Positions 25,324 through 33,614 are shown, counted from the stretch's first letter. The stretch: 33,614 nucleotides of DNA from Ignavibacteria bacterium UBA2373 (GCA_002344005.1 DDTD01000045.1:1-33614); one strand, 5' to 3'. The notes: generated by a model not told the origin, from the sequence alone. Numbers and translations are program-made.

Positions 25324-25809
25324 ATGGTAGGTTTTGGATATGATATTCATCGTTTGGCTGAAGGAGAATCCTTAATACTTGCCGGAGTTACTTTGGCACA
25401 TCATAGTGGCACAGTCGCACATAGTGATGGAGATGTTATTTATCATGCACTTTGTGATGCAATTTTCGGTGCACTTGGAAAAGGGGATATCGGTGAACAT
25501 TTTCCCGACACAGATATTCGATGGAAAAATGCATCAAGTGACAGATTTGTTGACTATGCGGTGCAATTGGTGGCTGAATGTGGATGTACTATTGTCAATA
25601 TTGATTGTACATTAATTATGGATGCTCCCAAAATAAAGCCATATAAAGAAATAATGAAAGCTAATATTGCCAAGCTCTGTAATCTTCCTGTAGAAAGGGT
25701 AAATGTTAAAGCTACAACCAATGAAGGTGTTGGTTTTATTGGCAGAGGTGAAGGTGTTGCTGCTATGTGTATTTGTCAAATTGTGAATGAATCACCATCA
25801 AATATATAG
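25324..25809 (+). CDS. ispF: 2-C-methyl-D-erythritol 2,4-cyclodiphosphate synthase
   Basis: IspF converts CDP-ME 2-phosphate to the cyclodiphosphate in the non-mevalonate (MEP) isoprenoid pathway. The 161-residue protein is normal length. The metal ligands Asp7, His9 (GYDIHRL) and His41 (AHSDGDVIYHALCDAIFGA) are in place, as is GDIGEHFPDTD (54-64). KATTNEGVGFIGRGEG near the C-terminus is the conserved cytidine/trimer region. Its presence shows that this organism uses the MEP pathway. It is tightly packed between leuS (3 bases) and the regulator gene (6 bases). Confidence 0.96.
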   Translation: MVGFGYDIHRLAEGESLILAGVTLAHHSGTVAHSDGDVIYHALCDAIFGALGKGDIGEHFPDTDIRWKNASSDRFVDYAVQLVAECGCTIVNIDCTLIMDAPKIKPYKEIMKANIAKLCNLPVERVNVKATTNEGVGFIGRGEGVAAMCICQIVNESPSNI

Positions 25810-25815
25810 TGTACG

Positions 25816-27348
25816 ATGAGTGCAATTGTTTCTGAAATTAAAAAATTAATTCAGTCTGATCATACTGAGAAAATTATTGAACTATTGCCTAAGAATTGGC
25901 AAAATAGTATTATATTTTCCTCCTATAACGAAGAATTAGAGATTCTGACAGCTATTATTGAGTCGTATATTCATCATTTTGATTTTAAGCAGCCATATCC
26001 TTTAGTGATGCGTGCGCTTGAAATTTGTGATATTCTTCAAAATGACGCACTCAAACCTGTTAGTTTGATACAAAATGCTTACATTTTAAATTCAGTAAAT
26101 CTTACCGATAAGGCAATAGAGCAAATTCATAAAGCATTACATTTATGTACAACACATGAACTATATCTTTTAGAAGCAAATGCATTACATTGTTTATCAC
26201 AAATTTATGCCAAAACCGGCTTATATGCACAAGCAATGGAAGTCATTGAAAAAGCGCTTCATACAGTTCGTCAATTTGGAGAAAGCAAAGATATAGCAAA
26301 AGTATTACAAACGTATGCAGTCTATCTACAGGGAAGTAACAGAATTCAGGAATCGTTTACCCTTTTGCATGAAGCAATAGATATTTGTACTCATAGGGAA
26401 GATAATTTGGGTCTTGCTATCTGTTATGGCAGTTTGGCATATTCTTATGGGCAGAATAAAGAGTTTCAGCATGCGCATGATTGTTTTTTTAGAGCACTTG
26501 CGCTTGAGGAATCATTATTTCCGGTAAGTACAATACGATTAGCATCGTTGCTAAAAGGTATCGCTCTAACGTATGCCGCATTAAAAAAATATGATACCGC
26601 TTTAGAATATGCCAGAAAGGTATTAGCACTCTGTAGTGATGACTCTCCGGAAATAGTAAAACAATATGCTTATGTGGCAAATAGCTCTGTACTTAATGAT
26701 ATGGGACTCTATAAAGAAGCATTTGAGTTCTATCGTTCTTATCATCAAAGTGTTTTGAAAGACAGAACGGAACAAGCACAAACGCAGGTACAGTTTTTGC
26801 ATATTTATTTTGACACTGAACGCAAACAAAAAGAAATGGAGCTTGCTACTCTCAAAGCTGAAAAATTGGAAAATGAAATTAATCTCAAAAAGAATCAGAT
26901 TAGATTGAAGCAAAATCAGGTACTCATGAAGCAAAATGAGCTGACCGCTTCGGCTTTACAAATAGCACAAAAAAATACCATGCTTATGAAGCTCGATTCG
27001 ATGTTACAGTCGGATTATTCAACCTTCGAAGAAGCCAGTGATCTCATTCAAAAATTACGTGAAGAGATTCGGCAGAACATCATCAATGAACAATCCTGGA
27101 AGAGTTTTGAAAAGCAGTTCAAGAGAACACATCATGGTTTTAATGACAGATTGCTAAAAAAATACCCTTCATTATCTCCCTTGGAGGTGAAAATTTGCTC
27201 AATGATTGCCTTAGAACTCTCTTCAAAAGATATTGCAGCAATACTTTGTGTTGAAGTAAGTTCAGTTGAAGTATATCGCTATAGAATTAGAAAAAAACTG
27301 CATGTTGCAAGCAAAGATGCACTTCATGCTGTACTTGTTGATATTTAA
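25816..27348 (+). CDS. TPR regulator with C-terminal LuxR-like HTH
   Basis: This 510-residue protein has no signal peptide or membrane segment. Residues about 50-330 are TPR-like helical repeats (ALHCLSQIYAKTGLYAQAMEVIEKAL and similar). A basic coiled coil at about 330-400 contains near-repeats (LKKNQIRLKQNQVLMKQNEL). The C-terminal 58 residues, from Leu453, form a LuxR/GerE-type helix-turn-helix (LSPLEVKICSMIALELSSKDIAAILCVEVSSVEVYRYRIRKKL). TPR-coiled coil-HTH proteins of this kind are common orphan regulators in Bacteroidota. The TPR part probably senses a protein or peptide, and the coiled coil dimerises. It is the last gene of the leuS-ispF series (6-base gap) and lies directly before the 47-bp repeat array and the two surface-protein genes, which it may control (inference). 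Confidence 0.85.
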   Translation: MSAIVSEIKKLIQSDHTEKIIELLPKNWQNSIIFSSYNEELEILTAIIESYIHHFDFKQPYPLVMRALEICDILQNDALKPVSLIQNAYILNSVNLTDKAIEQIHKALHLCTTHELYLLEANALHCLSQIYAKTGLYAQAMEVIEKALHTVRQFGESKDIAKVLQTYAVYLQGSNRIQESFTLLHEAIDICTHREDNLGLAICYGSLAYSYGQNKEFQHAHDCFFRALALEESLFPVSTIRLASLLKGIALTYAALKKYDTALEYARKVLALCSDDSPEIVKQYAYVANSSVLNDMGLYKEAFEFYRSYHQSVLKDRTEQAQTQVQFLHIYFDTERKQKEMELATLKAEKLENEINLKKNQIRLKQNQVLMKQNELTASALQIAQKNTMLMKLDSMLQSDYSTFEEASDLIQKLREEIRQNIINEQSWKSFEKQFKRTHHGFNDRLLKKYPSLSPLEVKICSMIALELSSKDIAAILCVEVSSVEVYRYRIRKKLHVASKDALHAVLVDI

Positions 27349-27404
27349 TGATTTGAAATTATTAGGCTTACTTAATTTTTGAAGCTCAAGTTTCACATGT
27401 TGTC

Positions 27405-27518
27405 ACCTATACAAAACCTATACAAGCAAGGCATGAAAATATAGCGAGTGTACCTATACAAAACCTATACAAGCAAGCCGCGAAAATGTACCGAGCGCAC
27501 CTATACAAAACCTATACA
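27405..27518. repeat. Three 20-bp direct repeats at exact 47-bp period
   Basis: The 20-mer ACCTATACA-AA-ACCTATACA occurs three times without a mismatch, starting at 27405, 27452 and 27499. The 27-base spacers between copies are related to each other (7 differences of 27). Each 20-mer is itself two 9-base direct repeats at an 11-base step, about one helical turn, so there are six identical half-sites. The period of 47 is not a multiple of three and puts each copy in a different reading frame, so the conservation is not protein-coding. It lies in the 288-base gap (27349-27636) between the TPR-HTH regulator and the fibre gene, 118 bases before the latter. Apart from it I see no gene, terminator or convincing promoter in the gap. 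Confidence 0.92.
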
Positions 27519-27636
27519 GCCCTTTTAATCAGTTGCAGCGCTTCCTAATTTTGCTTCTATAAAACAATACTTTCATATTCTGATATAAAGTTGGGATAAG
27601 AATTGTTTCTCTTTTTTTTATCTTATGTGAAGCAGC

Positions 27637-30420
27637 ATGAAACCATCACTAAAGCAATTGCTTTGTTTACTTACATGTGCATGTAGCACAATGTATGCAC
27701 AGAATCAATCCACGATTTCGTATCAAGGTGTATTACAAAAATCAGGTGTTCCGGCGAATGGCTCTTATTCTATGCGAGTCGCTTTTTATGATTCTCAAGA
27801 ATCAATGAAGCCGTTGTGGTTTGAGGATCACTCTGTGATGGTAAATAATGGTTTGTTTATGATTAGTCTCGGTTCAGTTAAGGAATTACCAAGAGATATG
27901 AAATCGTCACGATTTATTGGTATTTCTATAAACGGTGAACCTGAATTTGTACGTACTGCGATCGAAACATCTGCGTCGTCATTACGTGCAAATGTTGCTG
28001 AGGGACTTACCGAAAATGCTACCGGTGCAGTATTATCATTAAATGGTCAAACGGGGAATGTATCACTAAAAGGAAAAAATGGCGTTACCGTAGAAAATGA
28101 TACAGAAGGAAATGTCGTGTTTAGCATTGATAAAAGTAAAAATAATGACGATGATATTCTTAACCAAGGAACAGAATGGTTATTAGCCGGTAACTCAAAT
28201 GCTACAGCAACAAGTTGGTTAGGCACATCAAATAATTTTCCTCTGATTATGAGAACAAACAATAATGAAAGGATGCGAATACTCACCACAGGCAATGTGG
28301 GTATTGGAGAAACGAATCCGGGTTCACGTTTGACAGTAGCCCGTACTTTGCATATAACTAATTCTGGAGGTACGCCGGAATTTCGAATATCTGCGCCTTC
28401 GGGAGCAAATTCAACAACATTTAAAACTTCTGCACAGTCAGCAAATATCACATATACTCTACCCGGAAATGATGGAAATAATGGTGATGTTTTAGTGACT
28501 GATGGTTCCGGTGTGTTATCATGGGGAGAACCCGGATGGTCAATTGTAGGAAATACAATTGCAGATGCGAATAAATTTCTTGGTACTATAAATTCTCAAC
28601 CGCTTATCTTTAAAACGAATAATTCTGAGCGTTTACGTGTGACAAGTGCCGGTGCAATCGGTATTAATGAAGATAACCCTTCACAAAAATTAGAAGTTGC
28701 AGGAAATATTGCCATAAAAACTGATGGAACAGGTACCGGAGAAATTCGCTTGCATGAACCTTCAGGAAATATGGGGAATAATTACACAGGGTTTAAAGCA
28801 GGAAATTTACCAACAAATATTGTTTATACTTTACCTACGGTTCAACCACAAGCAAATCAAGTACTCACGAGTACTGCCCAAGGTGTTCTCAGTTGGACTT
28901 CATTTAACGCAGGTGCTTCCGGTAATGCAGGTGGTGATTTGACAGGTGTCTATCCTAACCCACAAATTGCTGCATCTGTAATTAATAATTCCCATATTGC
29001 AATGACCGCAGCGATAGAATATAGCAAATTAGATTTAAGCGGTAATATTGTCAATAGTGACATTAGTAATAGCGCAGCGATAGAATATAGCAAATTAGAT
29101 TTAAGTGGTAATATTGTTAATAGTGATATAAGTGGCACCGCCGCGATAGAATACAGTAAATTAGATTTAAGCGGTACTATTGTTAATAACGACATCAGTA
29201 ATAGCGCAGCGATAGAATATAGCAAATTAGATTTAAGTGGTAATATTGTCAATAGTGACATCAGTGGCACCGCCGCGATAGAATATAGTAAATTAGATTT
29301 AAGCGGTAATATTGTCAATAGTGACATCAGTGGCACCGCAGCAATAGAATATAGTAAATTAGATTTAAGCGGTAATATTGTCAATAGTGACATCAGTGGC
29401 ACCGCCGCGATAGCATACAGCAAATTAGATTTAAGCGGTAATATTGTCAATAGTGACATCAGTGGTACGGCAGCGATAGATTACGGTAAATTAGTTTTAA
29501 TAAATAGTATAGTAACAGGTGATATTGTAAACGGAACAATAATTAATGATGATATAAGTACTACAGCCGCAATATCATACAGCAAATTATCATTAACAAA
29601 CAGTATTCAAAGTGGTGATATCGTTGCAAATGCAATTACAACCGGAAAAATTGCGAATAATAATGTTGATGGCACTAAAATAGCTCTCGGATCCGATGCA
29701 GCGGGTGATATTATGTACTATAATGGAACAGATTATATACGTCGTCCAATTGGTAATAATGGGGAAGTACTAACTGTTGTCAGTGGTGTACCGCAATGGA
29801 GCGCTGCCGCATCCGGAGGTATTAGTTTACCGTACAGCAACACAATTAACTCTTCTTCAACATTGTTCGATATTTCGAACTCCGGTTCGGGTAAAGCATT
29901 ATCAGCAAAAGGTGGTGCTGAATTTTTAAATGGTAATATTTTGGTTAATAATGATAATGGAACAGCAAATGAAGTTCAGTTTTTTGAGCCATCGGGAAAT
30001 GGAGGAAATTATACTGCAATAAAAGCCGGCTTACAATCAGCAAATTATACCTATACATTACCGCCTGATGATGGCAACTCAGGTGAGGTCTTATCATCAA
30101 ACGGCACGGGGCAATTATCGTGGGTTCAAGCAGTGACGACAAGCTCACCGATTCAAGTCGCTTATATTGCAGTCAATAGCGGAACAACAGCGGCAGCCAA
30201 TGCAGGAATTGTACATGTGAATGATAATACTACGGCATCATCATCAGCCACATTGACATTGCCAACATCAGGTGTGAATAATGGACAGATTATGATGATA
30301 TCAACAAGTGACCCGGATGGATTAGTTATTACGTATGGATCAGGACTGAATTTCAGTATAAATAATGAAAGTGTTGTGCGATTTGTTCGTGTAGCGAATG
30401 TGTGGAAGGCAGAATTTTAA
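27637..30420 (+). CDS. Secreted tail-fibre-like repeat protein
   Basis: This 927-residue exported protein has a signal peptide (1-21, ending MYA). The N-terminal domain (STISYQGVLQKSGVPANGSYSMRVAFYDS) is a type seen at the start of many Bacteroidota surface proteins. Fibre-like modules follow: NERMRILTTGNVGIGETNPGSRL (about 210-233) and SERLRVTSAGAIGINEDNPSQKL (about 330-352), which resemble phage tail-fibre and hemagglutinin stalks, and recurring NxGDVLVTDGSGVLSW-type units. Residues 458-611 are seven near-identical 22-residue repeats (AAIEYSKLDLSGNIVNSDISxx), then two longer degenerate ones. Neither a clear T9SS sorting domain nor an intramolecular chaperone is seen at the C-terminus (VRFVRVANVWKAEF). 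An adhesive or structural surface role is likely. It is probably cotranscribed with the SBBP gene 4 bases downstream. Confidence 0.85.
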   Translation: MKPSLKQLLCLLTCACSTMYAQNQSTISYQGVLQKSGVPANGSYSMRVAFYDSQESMKPLWFEDHSVMVNNGLFMISLGSVKELPRDMKSSRFIGISINGEPEFVRTAIETSASSLRANVAEGLTENATGAVLSLNGQTGNVSLKGKNGVTVENDTEGNVVFSIDKSKNNDDDILNQGTEWLLAGNSNATATSWLGTSNNFPLIMRTNNNERMRILTTGNVGIGETNPGSRLTVARTLHITNSGGTPEFRISAPSGANSTTFKTSAQSANITYTLPGNDGNNGDVLVTDGSGVLSWGEPGWSIVGNTIADANKFLGTINSQPLIFKTNNSERLRVTSAGAIGINEDNPSQKLEVAGNIAIKTDGTGTGEIRLHEPSGNMGNNYTGFKAGNLPTNIVYTLPTVQPQANQVLTSTAQGVLSWTSFNAGASGNAGGDLTGVYPNPQIAASVINNSHIAMTAAIEYSKLDLSGNIVNSDISNSAAIEYSKLDLSGNIVNSDISGTAAIEYSKLDLSGTIVNNDISNSAAIEYSKLDLSGNIVNSDISGTAAIEYSKLDLSGNIVNSDISGTAAIEYSKLDLSGNIVNSDISGTAAIAYSKLDLSGNIVNSDISGTAAIDYGKLVLINSIVTGDIVNGTIINDDISTTAAISYSKLSLTNSIQSGDIVANAITTGKIANNNVDGTKIALGSDAAGDIMYYNGTDYIRRPIGNNGEVLTVVSGVPQWSAAASGGISLPYSNTINSSSTLFDISNSGSGKALSAKGGAEFLNGNILVNNDNGTANEVQFFEPSGNGGNYTAIKAGLQSANYTYTLPPDDGNSGEVLSSNGTGQLSWVQAVTTSSPIQVAYIAVNSGTTAAANAGIVHVNDNTTASSSATLTLPTSGVNNGQIMMISTSDPDGLVITYGSGLNFSINNESVVRFVRVANVWKAEF
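29008..29469 (+). repeat. Seven tandem 66-bp coding repeats
   Basis: Units begin at 29008, 29074, 29140, 29206, 29272, 29338 and 29404, with an exact 66-base step (22 codons). Several units differ only at a few, mostly synonymous, positions. Some adjacent copies alternate the ending NSDISNS and NSDISGT, suggesting duplication in blocks. A degenerate 32-codon unit starts at 29470 and another related one at 29566. The array is in frame within the fibre-like gene. Confidence 0.95.
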
Positions 30421-30424
30421 TTAC

Positions 30425-33400
30425 ATGAAAACCATGAAAAAATTCGATTACAGTACGATCTATTTTGCTCTGATATGTTTGGTTCTTATGCCTGCATCTA
30501 CGATGGGACAGCATGAATTTCATTCAAATTCGCAAACATCATTTACTCAGCCCAAAAATACTCTATCGTATATTCAAAACAATGGTCAATGGAGTAAGGA
30601 TGTACTCTTTGTTGTCCGAACTTCATCATTAGATATGTGGATTACTGAAAATGGTGTAGTCTATGACCAATTTGAAATTATAGAAAAAGATAAAAAAGTA
30701 CAAAGAAAATCGCCAAATGATTCGAGAGAATTTTCACGGAGAGGTCATGTTGTAAAAGTATTACACACTGATAAAAGACATTCATCTTTTCGTTCGGTCG
30801 GAATAGGTAAACTACCCGTCGCATATTCATATATAAAAAGCAATGAAACCTTTGAAGCTCAATCATTTGAATCAGTTCGCTTAGATAATATTGTTGATGG
30901 TATTGATATTGTGTATTACACAGACAATAATGTACCTCGTTATGATTATATTGTGAAACCATTTGCTAACCCAAAATCATTACGGCTTAAAGTTGAAGGC
31001 GCTATTTCAATTTCGGCAAATAATAAAGACAATCTTTCATTGAAAACATCTTTAGGCGAAATTCAACAACACGGTTTATTTGTCTATCAGAATATAGGCA
31101 ACAGCAAGAAAAAAATTGAATGTAGCTTTTCTGTATCTCATGATAATACAATAAGTTTTAATCTTGGTGAGTATGATGTGTCGAAACCGCTGATAATTGA
31201 TCCTTTGGTTTTTTCAACATATATTGGCGGAAGTAGTTTCGAAACAGGAAATGGTATAGCATTAGATGCCTCCGGAAATATATATATCACCGGTACTACG
31301 CAAAGTACGAATTATCCGACTGTTTCAGGTTCGTATGATGTTTCGGCAAATGGAAGTACCGATATTTTTGTATCAAAATTTAATGCGTCAGGTACTACGC
31401 TAATTTACAGCACTTATATTGGCGGTACTAATAATGATCAAAGCAATGATATTGCTGTAGATGGTTCGGGAAATGTCTATATCGCAGGATTTACAAAAAG
31501 TACGAATTTTCCTGTTACGTCCGGAGTATTTCAAAATTCATACGGTGGTGGTTCTGATGATATTTTTGTAACTAAATTAAATTCTACAGGCACATCTTTA
31601 GTATATTCAACATTTATTGGGGGAAGTGACCAAGATATTGCACGGGGACTTTCTTTAGATGCTTCAGGGAATGTATTTATCACCGGAACAACAAAAAGTA
31701 CAAATTATGATATTACATCAGGTGTCTTTCAGAATACCATTGCTGGGGACGGTGATGTATTTGTCACAAAAGTTAATTCAACCGGATCAGCATTATTGTA
31801 TTCAACGTACATAGGAGGAACCGCTTTGGATGATGCAAATGATATTGTAATTGATGGTTCCGGTAATGCATATATCACCGGATATGCAATTTCTACCAAT
31901 TATGATATTACAGCTGGAGTATATCAGACAACGTTCGGCGGAGCATTCTTTTTTGGGGATGCTTTTGTTACGAAAGTTAATCCAACTGGAAGCGCACTTG
32001 TATTTTCTACATATTTAGGTGGTTCTGATGATGATTTTGGTCAGGGAATCGCAATTGATGCAAGTAATAATGTATATATAACCGGCTATACGTACAGTAA
32101 TAATTATGATTTACAGTCAGCGTTTCAGGGTGCATTATCCGGTATGACAGATGCTGTGGTCACAAAATTAAATTCAACCGGTACAGCATTATTATATTCA
32201 ACATACATAGGTGGTTCTGATGATGATGGCGGTATTGCAATCTCTGTAAATAGTAATAATCAAGCAATAGTTTGTGGTGGAACATGGAGTACGAATTATG
32301 ATATTACTTCCGGATCATTTCAAACATCGAATAATGGCGGTTATGAGTGCTTTGTTACGATGTTCTCTTCGGCGGGTAATACTCTTTCATACTCATCCTA
32401 TTTTGGTGGTACATTATATGACGCAGCAATAAATATATGTCTAGACAATGGTGGAAATCCATATATAACAGGCACAACGGAAAGTACAAATTTTGATATT
32501 ACCTCAGGAGTATATCAATCAGCACTTGCCGGTGGAACTGATGCATTTATTACGAAATTTGGCATTGGAGCTTCTATAACTGTAAACTCACCGAATACAA
32601 ATGTGACTTGGTGTGCGGGAACATCACAAAATATAACATGGTCATCACAAAATGTAACGAATGTAAAAATTGATGTATCAACTGATGGTGGTACTACATT
32701 TCCTACAACCCTTATTGCAAGTACTTCCGCATCGTCAGGGTCTTATACATGGAATATTCCGGCGAATCAAACACCTAATTCGCAATATGTTATCAGAGTA
32801 AGCGATGCGTCTAATGCTTCTGTGTTTGATGTAAGTAATTCTTCATTTACTATTGCAGGAAAAGCAATATTTTCTGTATCGCATTCATCAACACTATTAT
32901 TTCCGGCTAATCAATCTCTGCGAACTATAAATGCTACGATATCAATAAATGGAGGTTGCTCACCTTCATGGGTACTTAAATCAATAACCAGCAATGAAGC
33001 TGATAATGGAGTAGTGACAAATGACATTGCAAATGACATCCAAAACGCGACATTTAACACGCAAGATAATTCCTTCTCATTGCGTGCAGAAAGAATTGCT
33101 CAATCTTCCGGAAGAGTGTACACAATTACCTACACACTTACCGATGCCGGAAATTCGAGGGACACGAGTTTCAGAGTTATTGTTCCAATCAATCTCGGAA
33201 CGGCTCGTGATGCTCAACAAGGAACATGTGTGACAATAGGGCAAAATACACCGCATATATACACAGGCGGAAGTACCCAGTTTCCTGTAACGGTGAGTGG
33301 GTCGGCAACCATAAAAGTTAAAATTTACAATAATAAAGGAAAAGATATTCGTTGGATAGGACAAGGAGTTTATTCAACCGGAACACATACATTTACTTGG

Positions 33401-33511
33401 AATGGTACTGATCGCAATGCCGTTAATGTTCCAAACGGTACATATTTCATACAAGTATCAGGCGATTGTGCTACAAGTGCTCCGCTTCCGATTGTCGTTG
33501 CAAGACCATAA
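30425..33511 (+). CDS. Secreted SBBP seven-bladed beta-propeller protein
   Basis: This 1028-residue exported protein has a signal peptide (about 1-28, ending TMG). An N-terminal domain (SYIQNNGQWSKDVLFVVRTSSLDMWITENGVVYDQ) is the one usually found before SBBP repeats. Residues about 260-715 hold seven SBBP repeats of the type YSTYIGGSxxDxxxGIAxDxSGNxYITGxTxSTNYDITSGxFQ, ending DxFVTKxNSTGxA, so a seven-bladed propeller. An Ig-like domain follows (about 717-810), with WCAGTSQNITWSSQNVTNVKIDVSTDGG. The last ~90 residues are FlgD-like (GTHTFTWNGTDRNAVNVPNGTYFIQV) but end ATSAPLPIVVARP, unlike a canonical T9SS tail. The start is the ATG at 30425 (another at 30434), 4 bases after the fibre stop. 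A ligand-binding or adhesive surface role is likely. Confidence 0.9.
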   Translation: MKTMKKFDYSTIYFALICLVLMPASTMGQHEFHSNSQTSFTQPKNTLSYIQNNGQWSKDVLFVVRTSSLDMWITENGVVYDQFEIIEKDKKVQRKSPNDSREFSRRGHVVKVLHTDKRHSSFRSVGIGKLPVAYSYIKSNETFEAQSFESVRLDNIVDGIDIVYYTDNNVPRYDYIVKPFANPKSLRLKVEGAISISANNKDNLSLKTSLGEIQQHGLFVYQNIGNSKKKIECSFSVSHDNTISFNLGEYDVSKPLIIDPLVFSTYIGGSSFETGNGIALDASGNIYITGTTQSTNYPTVSGSYDVSANGSTDIFVSKFNASGTTLIYSTYIGGTNNDQSNDIAVDGSGNVYIAGFTKSTNFPVTSGVFQNSYGGGSDDIFVTKLNSTGTSLVYSTFIGGSDQDIARGLSLDASGNVFITGTTKSTNYDITSGVFQNTIAGDGDVFVTKVNSTGSALLYSTYIGGTALDDANDIVIDGSGNAYITGYAISTNYDITAGVYQTTFGGAFFFGDAFVTKVNPTGSALVFSTYLGGSDDDFGQGIAIDASNNVYITGYTYSNNYDLQSAFQGALSGMTDAVVTKLNSTGTALLYSTYIGGSDDDGGIAISVNSNNQAIVCGGTWSTNYDITSGSFQTSNNGGYECFVTMFSSAGNTLSYSSYFGGTLYDAAINICLDNGGNPYITGTTESTNFDITSGVYQSALAGGTDAFITKFGIGASITVNSPNTNVTWCAGTSQNITWSSQNVTNVKIDVSTDGGTTFPTTLIASTSASSGSYTWNIPANQTPNSQYVIRVSDASNASVFDVSNSSFTIAGKAIFSVSHSSTLLFPANQSLRTINATISINGGCSPSWVLKSITSNEADNGVVTNDIANDIQNATFNTQDNSFSLRAERIAQSSGRVYTITYTLTDAGNSRDTSFRVIVPINLGTARDAQQGTCVTIGQNTPHIYTGGSTQFPVTVSGSATIKVKIYNNKGKDIRWIGQGVYSTGTHTFTWNGTDRNAVNVPNGTYFIQVSGDCATSAPLPIVVARP

Positions 33512-33529
33512 TTATATTTTTCATTAAAA

Positions 33530-33551
33530 CTCGTTGTGATGGGCACAAGAG
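33530..33551. other. Stem-loop downstream of SBBP gene
   Basis: CTCGTTGTG (33530-33538) pairs with CACAAGAG (33544-33551) around loop ATGGG, with one bulged G. No T-run follows, so it is not a normal terminator. CGTTGTG inside it is also complementary to CACAACG at 33589-33595, so alternative folding with the next element is possible. Confidence 0.5.
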
Positions 33552-33555
33552 ATTA

Positions 33556-33614
33556 AGATATCCCTTCAGGGGAATATATAAATTATCACACAACGGTTTA
33601 TATATGGGATATCT
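33556..33614. repeat. Nested inverted repeat at the window end
   Basis: The right arm TTTATATATGGGATATCT (33597-33614) is contiguous. Its complement on the left is AGATATCCC (33556-33564) and ATATATAAA (33574-33582), split by nine extra bases (33565-33573). All 18 positions pair. The loop is 14 bases. The right arm ends at the last base of the window, so the element may continue. It could be an extended hairpin, an operator or the end of a small palindromic element. Confidence 0.65.

Noticed and set aside
27405..27518. CRISPR array
   Set aside because: Only three 20-base repeats, each internally repeated. The spacers are related to each other rather than unique, and there are no cas genes.
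28950..29459. Long minus-strand open frame with repeated MSLLTILPLKSNLLYSIAAVPL
   Set aside because: It is the antisense reading of the 66-bp repeats in the fibre gene. The repeat length being a multiple of three keeps it open; it has no independent evidence of coding.
27637..30420. Prophage tail fibre indicating a prophage
   Set aside because: The protein has a Sec signal peptide and sits beside an SBBP surface protein. No phage structural, lysis or integrase genes are near.
33530..33614. Integron attC site
   Set aside because: The core GTTRRRY/RYYYAAC pair is not present, despite the paired stem-loops.

Overview
This AT-rich window carries 23 protein-coding genes and looks like the chromosome of a member of the Bacteroidota/Chlorobi (FCB) group. 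A free-living relative on the Chlorobi-Ignavibacteria-Kapabacteria side is my best guess, but that is inference, not proven. The evidence is a subtilase ending in a type IX secretion (T9SS) type-A-like sorting domain, an SBBP beta-propeller protein, OmpA proteins with Pro-rich linkers, -7 elements of the TAnnTTTG type, and few Shine-Dalgarno sites. I see no tRNA, rRNA, IS element, integrase, CRISPR array or prophage core gene.

Layout. (1) 1-3606: three tandem secreted TPR paralogs, each behind a near-identical leader and separated by exactly 67 bp, closed by a strong terminator. (2) 3626-6363 (minus): an operon of XRE-cupin regulator, rimM, trmD and an S9-like hydrolase. A DedA membrane protein diverges from it only 21 bp away. 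(3) 7049-8487 (minus): an enoyl-ACP-reductase-like SDR and a small periplasmic TPR protein. (4) ald (minus, with its own terminator), then msrA (minus) diverging from prfC (plus). (5) 12396-18749 (minus): a large T9SS-type subtilase followed by an outer-membrane protein with two OmpA-like domains. (6) 18929-20163 (plus): a small coiled-coil lipoprotein and a LysM protein, with a Bacteroidota-type promoter in front and a terminator behind. (7) 20186-27348 (plus): a tight housekeeping series of phoH, cdaA, pcm, leuS and ispF, ending in a TPR-HTH regulator. (8) 27349-27636: a 288-bp gap holding three copies of a 20-bp element at an exact 47-bp period. (9) 27637-33511 (plus): a secreted fibre-like protein with seven 22-residue repeats, and a secreted seven-bladed SBBP propeller protein 4 bp downstream. 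(10) 33530-33614: nested inverted repeats running to the window end. No gene-free stretch exceeds 300 bases.

How the parts may work together. Core functions (tRNA modification, ribosome maturation, release factor, leucyl-tRNA synthesis, isoprenoid precursor, c-di-AMP) are interleaved with envelope and surface modules. Three pairs look like co-expressed envelope units: subtilase with dual OmpA, lipoprotein with LysM, and fibre with propeller. The most system-like unit is the TPR-HTH regulator, the 47-bp-periodic direct-repeat array and the two large secreted proteins. A regulator-operator relationship there is inference only.
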